This document shows positions 30,326-39,655 of a stretch of 54,887 nucleotides of DNA, piece after piece. The position numbers were made by a program, and so were the translations under genes. Origin of the DNA: Dimargaris cristalligena (Eukaryota > Kickxellomycota > Dimargaritomycetes > Dimargaritales > Dimargaritaceae); the NCBI GenBank assembly GCA_027576995.1, contig JANBQC010000131.1, forward strand, positions 1 through 54,887, given 5' to 3'. The notes under the pieces are model-generated. The model saw only the letters and a program-made list of their open reading frames with translations. It did not search any database and was not told the origin of the DNA. Numbering within the stretch: the first letter of the stretch is position 1; each line of letters starts with the position of its first letter.

Positions 30326-32746
30326 TTAGTTGTGCAGGCCGAACTTTTGTCGCAACCGTTGGTAGCTGGCGCGATCGGATTGGGATACACTAGGGGATAC
30401 CTTGGTGAAGGCGGTTTCAAAGTGCTGCTGGACGATACGAATAGGCTTGCCAAAGGACATATTAGGCCCAGGGGCGGAAAGCCCACCAGTGGTAGTCGTA
30501 TCACCCGCCTCCGGCGGTGGGAGAACGTAGATAGTTTCCCGTAGTGCGGACACAGCGGCTTCACGCACCAGGGAGGCCAAATCGGCCCCACTCAGGCCCT
30601 CGCAGCTGGGGTGGTGGGCCACTGCTTCTAAATCAACGCGACCGGGTTCCATGGGGGTCTTCCGGGTCAACGTGCGCAGGATTTCCAGTCGTTCGGGGGC
30701 GGTCGGAAGTTCGACGTAGAGCAGCTTGTCCAGTCGACCGGGCCGCAGCATGGCGGGATCGATCATGTCGGGACGATTCGTGGCGGCAATAATAAAAACT
30801 TGCTTCCGCGTTTCCATACCATCTAATTCGGTAAGTAGCGTGTTAACCACCCGGGCGCTGGCTTCGGATTGATTTTCATCTCGCCGACCGCAGAGGGCAT
30901 CCAGTTCGTCAAAGAACACCACGCAGGGGGACGAGGCCTTGGCCCGGGCGAAAACCTGGCGCACCGCCCGTTCACTCTCCCCCACGTATTTATTGAGTAA
31001 TTCCGGACCCTTGACGGAAATGAAATTGGTGTGACTTTCGTTGGCCACCGCTTTGGCCAGCAGGGTCTTACCACACCCGGGGGGTCCCCACAGGAGAACC
31101 CCGGCCGGGGCCGTGATACCCACACTGGCAAAATACTCCGGGTGCCGAATGGGCTCGACCACCGCCATCCGGAGTTCGTCGCGCACATGGGCCAGGGCCC
31201 CAATGTCGGCCCACGACACATCCGGCACAGTCGCGAAGCCCTCGCGTTTGGATGAGGGCTGGACCTTCTTTAGGGCCTCCTCAAAGTCAATAGGGGTAAT
31301 GGAGAGCGGGGCCAATTCCGCGGGGGTAAGAGGTCCCGGGTGGGCCCGCAAAAAGGCGGAAATAGACTGAACTTTGTCGTTGACAGTTAAAGAGTCGAAA
31401 CCGTCGAGGAAGGAGGTCAGCGGGGTGGCCGGCGTTTCCTTGACGACCTCCTTGACGGCGGCATTAATGGAATCCTCCTCGAGGGCTTCATCCTGGGAAT
31501 CCCCATCCATGGTCATATCGGATTCCAGCTCGGCGGTCAGGTCAGCTATGGAGGTGCTCTCCGGTTCCATGGCGGTTTGGAGCTCCATAGTCTCTGATAA
31601 CAACCGGAAAATACGCTTGACCGCAATCATACCGGCGGCACTGGTCAAGGCGTTGAGATCGGCCCCGACATACCCGGGGGTCTTTTTCGCCAAGTCACGG
31701 AAATCGAAATCGCCGGATATGCGCAGTTTGGCGCACTGGACCCGTAGAATGCTCTCGCGGGCGGTCTCGTCGGGCACCACCATACTGATTTCGCGATCGA
31801 ACCGACCGGCGCGGCGGAGGGCGGGGTCCAAGGCATCGGCCCGATTGGTCGCCCCGATAATCAACACGGGTTTGTAGTCGGTTTTATCCCAGGACAAATC
31901 GTCTAAGCAAGTGAGAAGTTGGGCCACGATACGGCGTTCCATTTCCCGCTGGGCGGTTTCCCGCTTGGGGGTAATGGCGTCAATCTCGTCAATGAACATT
32001 AGACAGGGGGCCAGGGACCGGGCCTCGGCGAATACTTCGCGGATTTTCTTTTCCGACTCCCCGGACATGCCGGAGACCACGGAGGGAGCCGAAATTTGAA
32101 GGAAGGGCACGCGTAGTTCTCCGGCAATGGCGTTGGCCAGCAGAGTTTTCCCGCAGCCCGGGGGCCCGTGCAGCAGAATGCCCCGCGGGGGCTGCACTCC
32201 GGTGTGGAGGTAAATTTCCGGGTGGAGCAGGGGCATGGCAATTTGCTCCAAAACTTCTTCGATACAGGCGTCTACCCCGCCCACATCGGCGAGCCGTACG
32301 GTGGGTTCGACCAGAACCGTTCCCTTGCGACTACCACTACTCGAACCCGTGGCGGCCTTCTTCCGCTTATCGGATTCGTCCGGACCGGTCGCCCCCCGCG
32401 GCCGTTTGGCAGCGGCATCCGTGTTGGTACCCGGGGCAGACGCAGGGGTTGGCGATACACCGGCAGGTTCGGGGGAAGCTTGGTTGATTTTTTTCTTGGA
32501 CGAGGGCATGGGCACCCGATGGTAGGTCGGCTCGGGGTTGGAATCGGCCGGGACTATCTGGTGGAAGCGAATGCCAGCGCTACGGGGCGCGGCAGGGGAA
32601 CTATACGGATCCGATTCAGCGCTGGTGGCGATGGGGTCCTCGGGGGCAGGGTCCACCGTGGCTTTGGTAGTGATGGGTGCTTTGACATTCCAGCCCCGGG
32701 TGAGGGATTTATTCAGCGACTTGGGGCGCCGACTGTTGGTAGTCAT
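30326..32746 (-). CDS. RIX7: Rix7/NVL, double AAA ATPase of pre-60S assembly
   Basis: Rix7 (human NVL) is a nucleolar hexameric AAA ATPase that strips factors such as Nsa1 from pre-60S particles. The frame from the ATG at 32746 gives 806 residues. The first AAA module has Walker A HGPPGCGKTLL (about 195), SVVSGMSGESEKKIREVF, Walker B LMFIDEIDAI (about 246) and LLTCLDDL, the signature that separates Rix7/NVL from Cdc48. The second has WGPPGCGKTLLAKAVA (about 553), VVFFDELDAL (about 607) and AATNRPDMIDPAMLRPGRLD. The C-terminus VSPSVSQSDRASYQRLRQKF is typical. An acidic insertion of about 60 residues lies between modules. The N-terminal 140 residues are low in complexity with KRKK patches. The frame continues upstream to a TTG at 32803 without an ATG, so a small 5' exon cannot be excluded. 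Confidence 0.92.
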   Translation of the reverse strand: MTTNSRRPKSLNKSLTRGWNVKAPITTKATVDPAPEDPIATSAESDPYSSPAAPRSAGIRFHQIVPADSNPEPTYHRVPMPSSKKKINQASPEPAGVSPTPASAPGTNTDAAAKRPRGATGPDESDKRKKAATGSSSGSRKGTVLVEPTVRLADVGGVDACIEEVLEQIAMPLLHPEIYLHTGVQPPRGILLHGPPGCGKTLLANAIAGELRVPFLQISAPSVVSGMSGESEKKIREVFAEARSLAPCLMFIDEIDAITPKRETAQREMERRIVAQLLTCLDDLSWDKTDYKPVLIIGATNRADALDPALRRAGRFDREISMVVPDETARESILRVQCAKLRISGDFDFRDLAKKTPGYVGADLNALTSAAGMIAVKRIFRLLSETMELQTAMEPESTSIADLTAELESDMTMDGDSQDEALEEDSINAAVKEVVKETPATPLTSFLDGFDSLTVNDKVQSISAFLRAHPGPLTPAELAPLSITPIDFEEALKKVQPSSKREGFATVPDVSWADIGALAHVRDELRMAVVEPIRHPEYFASVGITAPAGVLLWGPPGCGKTLLAKAVANESHTNFISVKGPELLNKYVGESERAVRQVFARAKASSPCVVFFDELDALCGRRDENQSEASARVVNTLLTELDGMETRKQVFIIAATNRPDMIDPAMLRPGRLDKLLYVELPTAPERLEILRTLTRKTPMEPGRVDLEAVAHHPSCEGLSGADLASLVREAAVSALRETIYVLPPPEAGDTTTTGGLSAPGPNMSFGKPIRIVQQHFETAFTKVSPSVSQSDRASYQRLRQKFGLHN

Positions 32747-33097
32747 GTTGTAAGAATCGACGAAATTGCCCAAGTCCGCAAAGTTGGGGTGGGTTAAGGT
32801 CAATGTTTTTTAAAAAATAAATGTGTAATAAGACAATTGGCTAATTTACCCAGGCCTTTCGTTGGCTGTAGGGTATAACCAAAGCCAAGTAAAAACTTTT
32901 TTTCTTTATAAAAAAAATCATCCAACAGTTTATCCAGGCCAACAAGTATCTATTAACACTAACTAGAGGAATTTTAGTAAGAAGTGGTTTATTATGGTAT
33001 ATAGCATTGCAATCTGGAGTATCGTTTATTAGCAATAGTCAGCGAAATCAATTAAATAAGACCAGGTTAAATCCCCCAACATCTGAAGAGGTATATA
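32747..33097. other. Intergenic region SNM1-like/RIX7
   Basis: 351 AT-rich bases between tandem minus-strand genes. It should hold the RIX7 promoter and the 3' end of the SNM1-like transcript. No other feature seen. Confidence 0.5.
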
Positions 33098-34399
33098 TTA
33101 GAGCGATTTGAGAAAATCGGCCAAACTATTTGGGGCGCCCGATTGTTGGGGCCTTTGCCGGCCAGTCACGGCTTTCTTAAACATGGAGTGCAGATCATTA
33201 GTAGTACTGGCCGTTACGACGGGAGGGGTTGATGCGATGATACCCTTAGTCTTGGCCTTGGCTTTGTCCTTCCCAACCCGCGCTTTCTTTACTCGAACCT
33301 TCTCCGGTCGCTCCCCTTTATCCGCTCGCTTCGATGCTTTAATCTCCCTCCTCAAGGCAGAAAGCTCAGCCATCTGCGCACCCCATTTATCCTTTACCTC
33401 CGCGATCCGCTTCGCTTTCTCCGCTTCGGGCAGTGTTCCCGTCTCCAACTGCCTCAATGTTTCCTTATACTCGGCCTTCTTCGTGCGCACTTCCTCGTGC
33501 CACTTTAGTTTCGCCTGCTCCTCACTCTCCGGCATATCATCCTCCGACGCCGCTGTTTTTTCCGCCAGCATCGCCTCTTTTTGCGTCGACTTCCCGGATC
33601 GCTTGGTCTCCTTGGCTAGGGTTGGGTCTGGATTCGCCTCGGGGTGGAATGGTAAATCAGTGGGGGCCTTCCAGGAGGAGCTGCTCGTGGGGGGCACCGT
33701 TACGTCCATTTGAGCGAGATACGCTTGGGTACTTTGGTTCGCCTCCGTGAGGTTACGGTTACGGATCGGCTTTTGGCGCTGCTTAAAAACGCAGGGAACA
33801 CAGGTCTTGGCGGCACAGCGCCGGCACTGGAAAACGTTGAATTTCTTAACCAAAAGCCAGGGGCTTTGGCGCTTTGGCGTACTGCCAGAGGCCGATGATT
33901 TCGCTTGGTTAATTAGCAGTAGCCGGTTGTCGCTAACCTTCGCCCGTAGCGCATCGGTATAGATCAGCATAGGAGGCGAGCGCTGGTATAACGGGCGTTC
34001 TTGGGATACCATGGTGGACGTCACCAGGTCGACGGTGGATGTGGCTGGGGGGCGGAGGCCGCTTTGGTAAAGGCCGTCGTGATCGGCGGATGCGTCGGCT
34101 GGGGAAGCACGGCGGGCAGCGTCGCTCAGGGGTTGTTCGGGCGACTGGCCGGACCGGGCTTGAAGCAATACCTCCCGAGCCGACTTCACGGACACGTTAC
34201 AAGTCACACCGGGTATTAAATTTTCACCACACGACTGGCAAATTTGGCTGCGGAGCTCGGTGGGATATGGGCGTCTGCTTATGGCGGTGAGCTCGCTGAC
34301 CAGTGAATTGTAATAGGCGGACAGCGCCGGGCAGCTGGTTCGCATGGCGGTGGCCAGTCCCGATAAATGGGCAAAATTTGGTTTTGGGATTTCATCCAT
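33098..34399 (-). CDS. Snm1/Rpr2-type RNase MRP/P protein subunit
   Basis: 433 residues from the ATG at 34399 (MDEIPKPNF). The N-terminal part, ALSAYYNSLVSELTAISRR then TELRSQICQSCGENLIPG, resembles yeast Snm1, where a helical stretch leads into the first CxxC of a zinc ribbon. A second Cys set, CRRCAAKTCVPC, comes about 150 residues later after a low-complexity insertion. The C-terminal third is charged and predicted coiled coil, then a Lys-rich patch (KVRVKKARVGKDKAKAKTKG) and the ending NSLADFLKSL, similar in type to the end of Snm1. Snm1 is a protein subunit of RNase MRP, which cleaves pre-rRNA at A3. The protein is about twice yeast length. An upstream in-frame TTG at 34483 is not used as start. 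The alternative is an Rpr2/Rpp21 homologue of RNase P. Confidence 0.65.
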   Translation of the reverse strand: MDEIPKPNFAHLSGLATAMRTSCPALSAYYNSLVSELTAISRRPYPTELRSQICQSCGENLIPGVTCNVSVKSAREVLLQARSGQSPEQPLSDAARRASPADASADHDGLYQSGLRPPATSTVDLVTSTMVSQERPLYQRSPPMLIYTDALRAKVSDNRLLLINQAKSSASGSTPKRQSPWLLVKKFNVFQCRRCAAKTCVPCVFKQRQKPIRNRNLTEANQSTQAYLAQMDVTVPPTSSSSWKAPTDLPFHPEANPDPTLAKETKRSGKSTQKEAMLAEKTAASEDDMPESEEQAKLKWHEEVRTKKAEYKETLRQLETGTLPEAEKAKRIAEVKDKWGAQMAELSALRREIKASKRADKGERPEKVRVKKARVGKDKAKAKTKGIIASTPPVVTASTTNDLHSMFKKAVTGRQRPQQSGAPNSLADFLKSL

Positions 34400-34966
34400 A
34401 CTGGAGGGGTGGGATTTCGTGAGGGTAACGACGCGGTGTGGAATAAAATTAAAATAAAATAAAAAGAGGGATTCACTAGGCAATGTTAGAAGAGCGAAAC
34501 CAGCTGGACAGGCCGCATCACTTCTACTCTCATTTGGCTATTTTCTTGGACCAAGTCCTCCTCCGCCTCTCCCATTTCTCTCAAACCGAAGCTGGTGGCA
34601 ATTTTTGTGCAGCAGCAACCAGACCTGTGGGCTTCTAACACGTGACCCGTAAGACCATCTCATCGGGTAGTGGTTAGCTTTCCTCCTCCACCATCAAACA
34701 ATAGTGCTCTATACGGGGGATTGATTTCCATTGGAGGGGTGGGTAGTGTGTGTGTGTGTGCAGAACTAAACTATGCCTAAGCAAAACCATGTAGCGTATG
34801 CCCAACCTAGCGCGAAAAGCGGTGGTGGGAGAGGGGGTTAAAGAAAGACAACCGATGGGCGACCGGAGGGTGGTTCCTTCTCTTTGGTTATTCACCGTTT
34901 CTTCTTATACTCTGTTTATTGTCGAAGCGACCGAGAAATCTATCGATTCCTCATCCATTTACAGCC
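34400..34966. promoter_or_regulatory. Divergent promoter region SNM1-like/RPL36
   Basis: 567 bases between divergent starts, hence a shared promoter region. It contains CACGTGAC at 34639-34646, a short TG run near 34745-34760 and a pyrimidine-rich stretch (TTCTCTTTGG ... TTTCTTCTTATACTC) just upstream of RPL36, as is common at fungal ribosomal protein genes. Factor binding is not shown. Confidence 0.4.
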
Positions 34967-36089
34967 ATGTCCGTTGCTAATCGTTCCGGTATCATCCTGG
35001 GTGACAACCACGGTCACATCACCCAGATCCGCGTCCTCCCCAAGAAGCCCTCGAACAAGCGCGTCGTAAGTATACCATTACCTCCCCCTATACACGCACA
35101 CAGACAGACTTACACGATTGTACTGGAATCATCGATCGATACACCAGCAGTGCGGCAAGAGAAAGACGAGCAAACCGACAGCCGGCCGGCCAGTTGGATG
35201 GATGGATGGATGGATGGCTCCAGCTCCGTAACGGCTGCCACTGTCGGTTTGCGGCGGAACCCCACTGTTGCGTAAAGAATCGCCTCTATTTAAACCTCTG
35301 GCGCGACCGACAGGATTCGCTTTCAGGTCTTTACCGGTAGCCGATGGGGCGGATTCCAACATTCCCTTGTAACCAGGGTACATTTTTTTCGCCTTTCACC
35401 AGCCTGTCGCCGTACTCGTCTTCTCGCAACCCGCACATTAGCTTTGGTCATTCCCATTGAGCCCTGTGCTACTGGAATCGTGTATAACTGTAGAGCCATA
35501 TTCCCCTGTCGAATTCCCCCGTTGGGAATCCACGAGCATATGTGTACACTCCATTACCCAAACCAAACTTTTTCTACGTGCAATTGACTCATTATATTGG
35601 CCTATGCCCCTTGTATTGACTATCGCCATTCCCCTATTCACAGCACAACAGCCAGCGCTCCCTGTTCGTCCGCAGTCTGATCCGTGAAGTGACTGGTTTC
35701 GCTCCCTATGAACGCCGTGTCATGGAATTGCTGAAGAACAGCAAGGACAAGCGTGCCCGTAAGCTGGCCAAGGCTAGAGTAAGTTGCGATTCTATTTCCT
35801 ACCCCCTAAATTGCCATTACGGGGTCTCGTATGCAGGCTTATCGAACCAATAGTGTTACACCTCTCCGCGTTGATTATATTTCTCAGTAACTCTGATTAG
35901 TGAGGATGTTCTTTTTGAGAGCAACTGCTAGGTATCAGTTCTATCTAGCTCGATTCTAACTCTGTTCTTAATTTGCTACTTCATATATATTTTGATTCAC
36001 CCAATCTATAGCTTGGTACCTTTCTCCGGGCCAAGAGAAAGGTCGAAGAGCTCGGCAACGTCATCGCTGAATCGCGTCGTGCTCATTAA
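34967..36089 (+). CDS. RPL36: Ribosomal protein eL36
   Basis: Large-subunit protein eL36. Three exons: 34967..35065, 35644..35778 and 36012..36089, all phase 0 with GTAAGT donors, encode 103 residues, the usual family length. Exon 1 gives [20 protein letters not shown], exon 2 gives [20 protein letters not shown] and [20 protein letters not shown], exon 3 gives [20 protein letters not shown] then SRRAH. These match eL36 end to end ([31 protein letters not shown]). For exon 2 I chose the acceptor TTCACAG at 35643 because the AG at 35651 changes frame; an in-frame AG at 35655 would drop four residues. The first intron is long (578 bp), a feature often seen in fungal ribosomal protein genes, and holds a TGGA tetranucleotide run. 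Confidence 0.95.
35195..35218. repeat. (TGGA)n microsatellite in RPL36 intron 1
   Basis: About six TGGA/GATG tetranucleotide units in the first intron, seen directly. Confidence 0.9.
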
Positions 36090-37090
36090 GTATGACAATA
36101 CTTTCACCCATTCTGTCATATAATACGAGTTGGTTAAAACCCCGGGTACCCGATGTTCGGTCAGGACTCACCAAGTGTATATCCCGCCATTCTACCCAAT
36201 AAATCATTTACCTTGACCTCCTTCATCTATTGGTATTATTTCATTGTTGTGTTTTGTATTGTCGTTTAGGGCTTTTCCGGCCCAACGGTGGATGGATGTA
36301 TTAACTATACCTGTAGTGTTTAGACTTGTCGTGGGAATGCCCGTTGTCCATTTAATTATTACCCCTTGGTTGAACAATTAGCACATTTATTGGCTATTAT
36401 AAGACCTCTTTTCGAAATTGCTGTTCTGCTGAGTAACCTCATATTCACCGTTCTGTGTTGGATGTATCAACCGTTTGTATTCGATTGTTCTCACTATACA
36501 ACACCAATATAAGAGTTACTGATGGATGTCGGATGTCGGATAAAGATTGATCGCGATATTATAAGGTAGGAGTCTGAAGTTACGACTTGGGAGACAGTAA
36601 TCCTTTTTCTAATGTACCGGGGTAGTTGAACAGTTTTGTTCCTTATGCCAGTTATCTCTGCGATACATGACCGGCTAAATATATGTATAGGCACGATTAT
36701 AAACACACTTCAGGGTATTGCAAATAATGCGAACTAAATTCTAATGTATTGAGGCCTGAAGGCTCGTTTGTTTGAAGTATTGACCGAACTTTTTGGTGAA
36801 CCTCGGACGTTTAAGTATTCAGGTGACCAAGCTGGCCAAATGGACCTATTCATTATATACCATGGGAAAACGGGGTAGCCTGGAAATTATACTCGGGGTT
36901 ATACTTTGGTAAGAATTCCAACCCTCGTTGAATCACCCACCTAGCGATGGCATTATAACGGTCCAGGCTCCCGTTTCAGTTTTTGTGAATGAGGGCATTT
37001 GCCTAGACCTAACCTGATTACTTTTTGCCTCGTTAGAATTTGTTTGCGTTATAAAGGTGCTTTAAACGTTCCTCTTTAACTCTAATCGCC
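36090..37090. other. Intergenic region RPL36/GEMIN2
   Basis: About 1 kb of AT-rich DNA between tandem plus-strand genes. The RPL36 3' end is at the left and the GEMIN2 promoter at the right. I see no further gene or repeat. Confidence 0.5.
36198..36203 (+). terminator. Probable RPL36 poly(A) signal
   Basis: AATAAA 109 bases after the RPL36 stop codon, at a plausible distance for the 3' end of a short fungal transcript. Confidence 0.45.
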
Positions 37091-38799
37091 ATGGACCTGC
37101 CCGCGTTGCCTGTCGACGAGGAACCAATGGTCCGTCCGGACCGCATGGACGTTGACCCCTTTTCCCACCCCCCAACCAGCGCGAACGAGTACCTCCGCAT
37201 GGTTAGGTAGGTTTTCCAACCAAGTCAATCGACGACCAAATACACCTCTATTCGTTGGGTGACCATGTACTAACCGGAAATTGGGCTATGCAGACGGGGA
37301 CATGTCGTTTCACTACATCCCCCATGAGGGCATTCACTGAAACTTTCTTCTAATTAACTCAATCGGTACTTTCCAAAAATAAATATTAAACTATACACGC
37401 TGCTCCTCAATCATGAAATATATATATAGGCAGCAGGCCCGCCAACTACCCAGTATCGCCGTTGCCCAACAAAGCCCCGCCCAGCCTTCAACGAGAAATA
37501 TAACACCATCAAGCACCTCCGATAATAGTATATTTTCGACTTCCTCTTGTGCACCTCCACCCCCCGGCCTCGAGCCACGAGAACAATGGCAGATTCAACT
37601 GGCCCGAGATTTCCGTGGACGTCAAAAGGTAAGGTAACCCCCAAGCTAGACTGTGGTTCTATACAGTAATGCACTGTTTTACATGGGTTTCAACTCGATT
37701 CAAATAGTACCGCATCTACCATGTACTTAACGTTTGAAATATTTTATACATTTACTACTGCGAACTGGGGACTGTCGACTTGGCCAGAAATTCTGGCGCT
37801 TGTTCAACTCTCATAAAACCAAGGACCCATGCCGAGATGAATCGATGGATATCTCTGCTTATCCCGCTTCCAGTGATAAGGACGGGTGGTTAGGCTACTG
37901 CTATGGAATACCAACTAGTCGGCCCCCAGCTGCAAATGAAACCGAAGCTATAGATAGCCCTCAGGGCCATCCGCCCACACACGCCTTGCTATTTCGATTG
38001 GAACAGGTAATGTGTGGCCAATTTAGTAAACCTTGGATAATATGCATCAATAATCAGCACCCTATACCTTATTCTTCAGGCTTTACCGCGAATTTCCAAG
38101 CATGTTCAAACACGTGGATTTATACTCATACACCAACCTACCGTCAACTCTTTGTTGCACTTATTTACATTTCGTTTATTCTCAATACAGTACGAAGTGG
38201 TTCGATTAATTCAACACCACACCAACTGGCTTAAGCAATCCCGCATCCGACTAGAAAAGGTAAATTGGCCGTATATTTAATCTATATATTTTTTTGTGGT
38301 AGGAACCTACCGCCGAACTAGGAGTATTGGCTTGCTGTTTCGAACCTTTAAACCCGTTGAAAAGTGCTAACAAGCATACCCTATATGGCTGATTTTACAT
38401 ATTTTATGCGGCGATCAACAGTGCAACTGGCTATATTCCCTGCTATTAAGGCTGGATCCTCTATTAGATGCCGATGACATGTACGTTTTGCGGGATCTCT
38501 GTCGCGAATGTGCCGAGTTTCGTCGGCTCCTAGTAAGTTTGGGTTTATAATTATCTTAGTACATTCAGGCCTATTAAAGTAAAATACGAGTAGTGTGAGG
38601 GGTCAAGTCAGTTGGATTATTATGCCACCATAGTGTTGACCTTACTGACTCATCTATTTATGACATCTCAATGTATTTTTTTTATACTCAACCAATCTGT
38701 ATATACTCGCAGTTACCATCAGACCATCTAGCAGTGGCCTCGGCTAATACTATCCTTACTATTGTAGCCAAGGTTTTCGGCCAAAACGATATGCGGTAG
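37091..38799 (+). CDS. GEMIN2: Gemin2/SIP1 (Brr1-like), snRNP assembly factor
   Basis: Gemin2 partners SMN and holds the Sm proteins during spliceosomal snRNP assembly. Six exons: 37091..37206, 37430..37628, 37788..38006, 38191..38259, 38422..38532 and 38713..38799; the sum is 801 bases, 266 residues, with consistent phases. Recognisable blocks in order: SANEYLRMVR then QQARQLPSIAVAQQ (family EYL..V..EA...P.V.VA), EQWQIQLARDF, DGWLGYCYG, HPPTHALLFRLEQ, EVVRLIQHHTNWL, CNWLYSLLLRLDPLLDADD, YVLRDLCRECAEFRRLL and TILTIVAKVFGQNDMR. The last four blocks align with the helical C-terminal domain of human Gemin2. No single frame shows the gene, so it depends on the spliced model. The least certain border is the acceptor of exon 3 (CCAG at 37787). 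Confidence 0.87.
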
Positions 38800-39655
38800 T
38801 ACTAATATCACATTGGTCAATAGTAGGTGGCCATTATGTACAAAGTGCACTTGATCAATTCCCTATAATTAATGACACTGTAACATTCCTAGCGGCTCGG
38901 AGGCTACAGGGGGTTCAAGTCAGCTCAGCATCAAACCTGATCACTATAGGCCCAGGGTAATATCACCGAGAGTGTTTTAAATTTCACGGAATAAAACATA
39001 TAATTCGCAAAATTACGGTTGCGATGCCTGTAGTTGGGGTTATTCTGGGCCCTTACCTTTTTGAGGATGACATTCTATTGATAATTCGAAGGAGTTCTTT
39101 GCTGTAGACCGAGTCGCCAGAGTAGATGTGGCACCCCGCCTAGGAGAGTGAATTAACTGGCTGGTATCCCATTGATTATCCATTGTATTGTTAGGGAGGG
39201 TATAGAATATATATACAACTATATTTAGTTACCAAGGGTAATTGGAACCAAGAAAGGGTATGGTGGGACAAATAATTAGTTCCCACCCAGGATTTCTCCC
39301 ACCCACACAGATGAAAAGTGGATGTCGATTTGTACTTTGCGCAAAGAGAAAAAAATAAGGATTGTAGGGCGTTTTACATATTACATCAATAATCAAAAGA
39401 AAAAGGAACTCGCCTCTGTATATTATATATAACCTTACAGTTTGTTCTACAGCACCGTATCCTACTATACTACTCCAAAGCCGCCTTTTTCCTTTCCTAG
39501 GCCCGCCAAGCGAAATCCGAGCGAATTGGTCATATACTCTATATATAGCCACCCTTTGATCTCCCTCATTTGCCTTACATTCCAGCCGTATACCTGCTTC
39601 ACCACCGAATATTTACCCATTCCCTCCCCTATATATTTTATTTTTTTTGTAAAAC
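38800..39655. other. Intergenic region GEMIN2/RRP1
   Basis: About 0.86 kb between tandem plus-strand genes, AT-rich, with short TA runs and a pyrimidine-rich leader just before RRP1. No further gene recognised. Confidence 0.5.
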
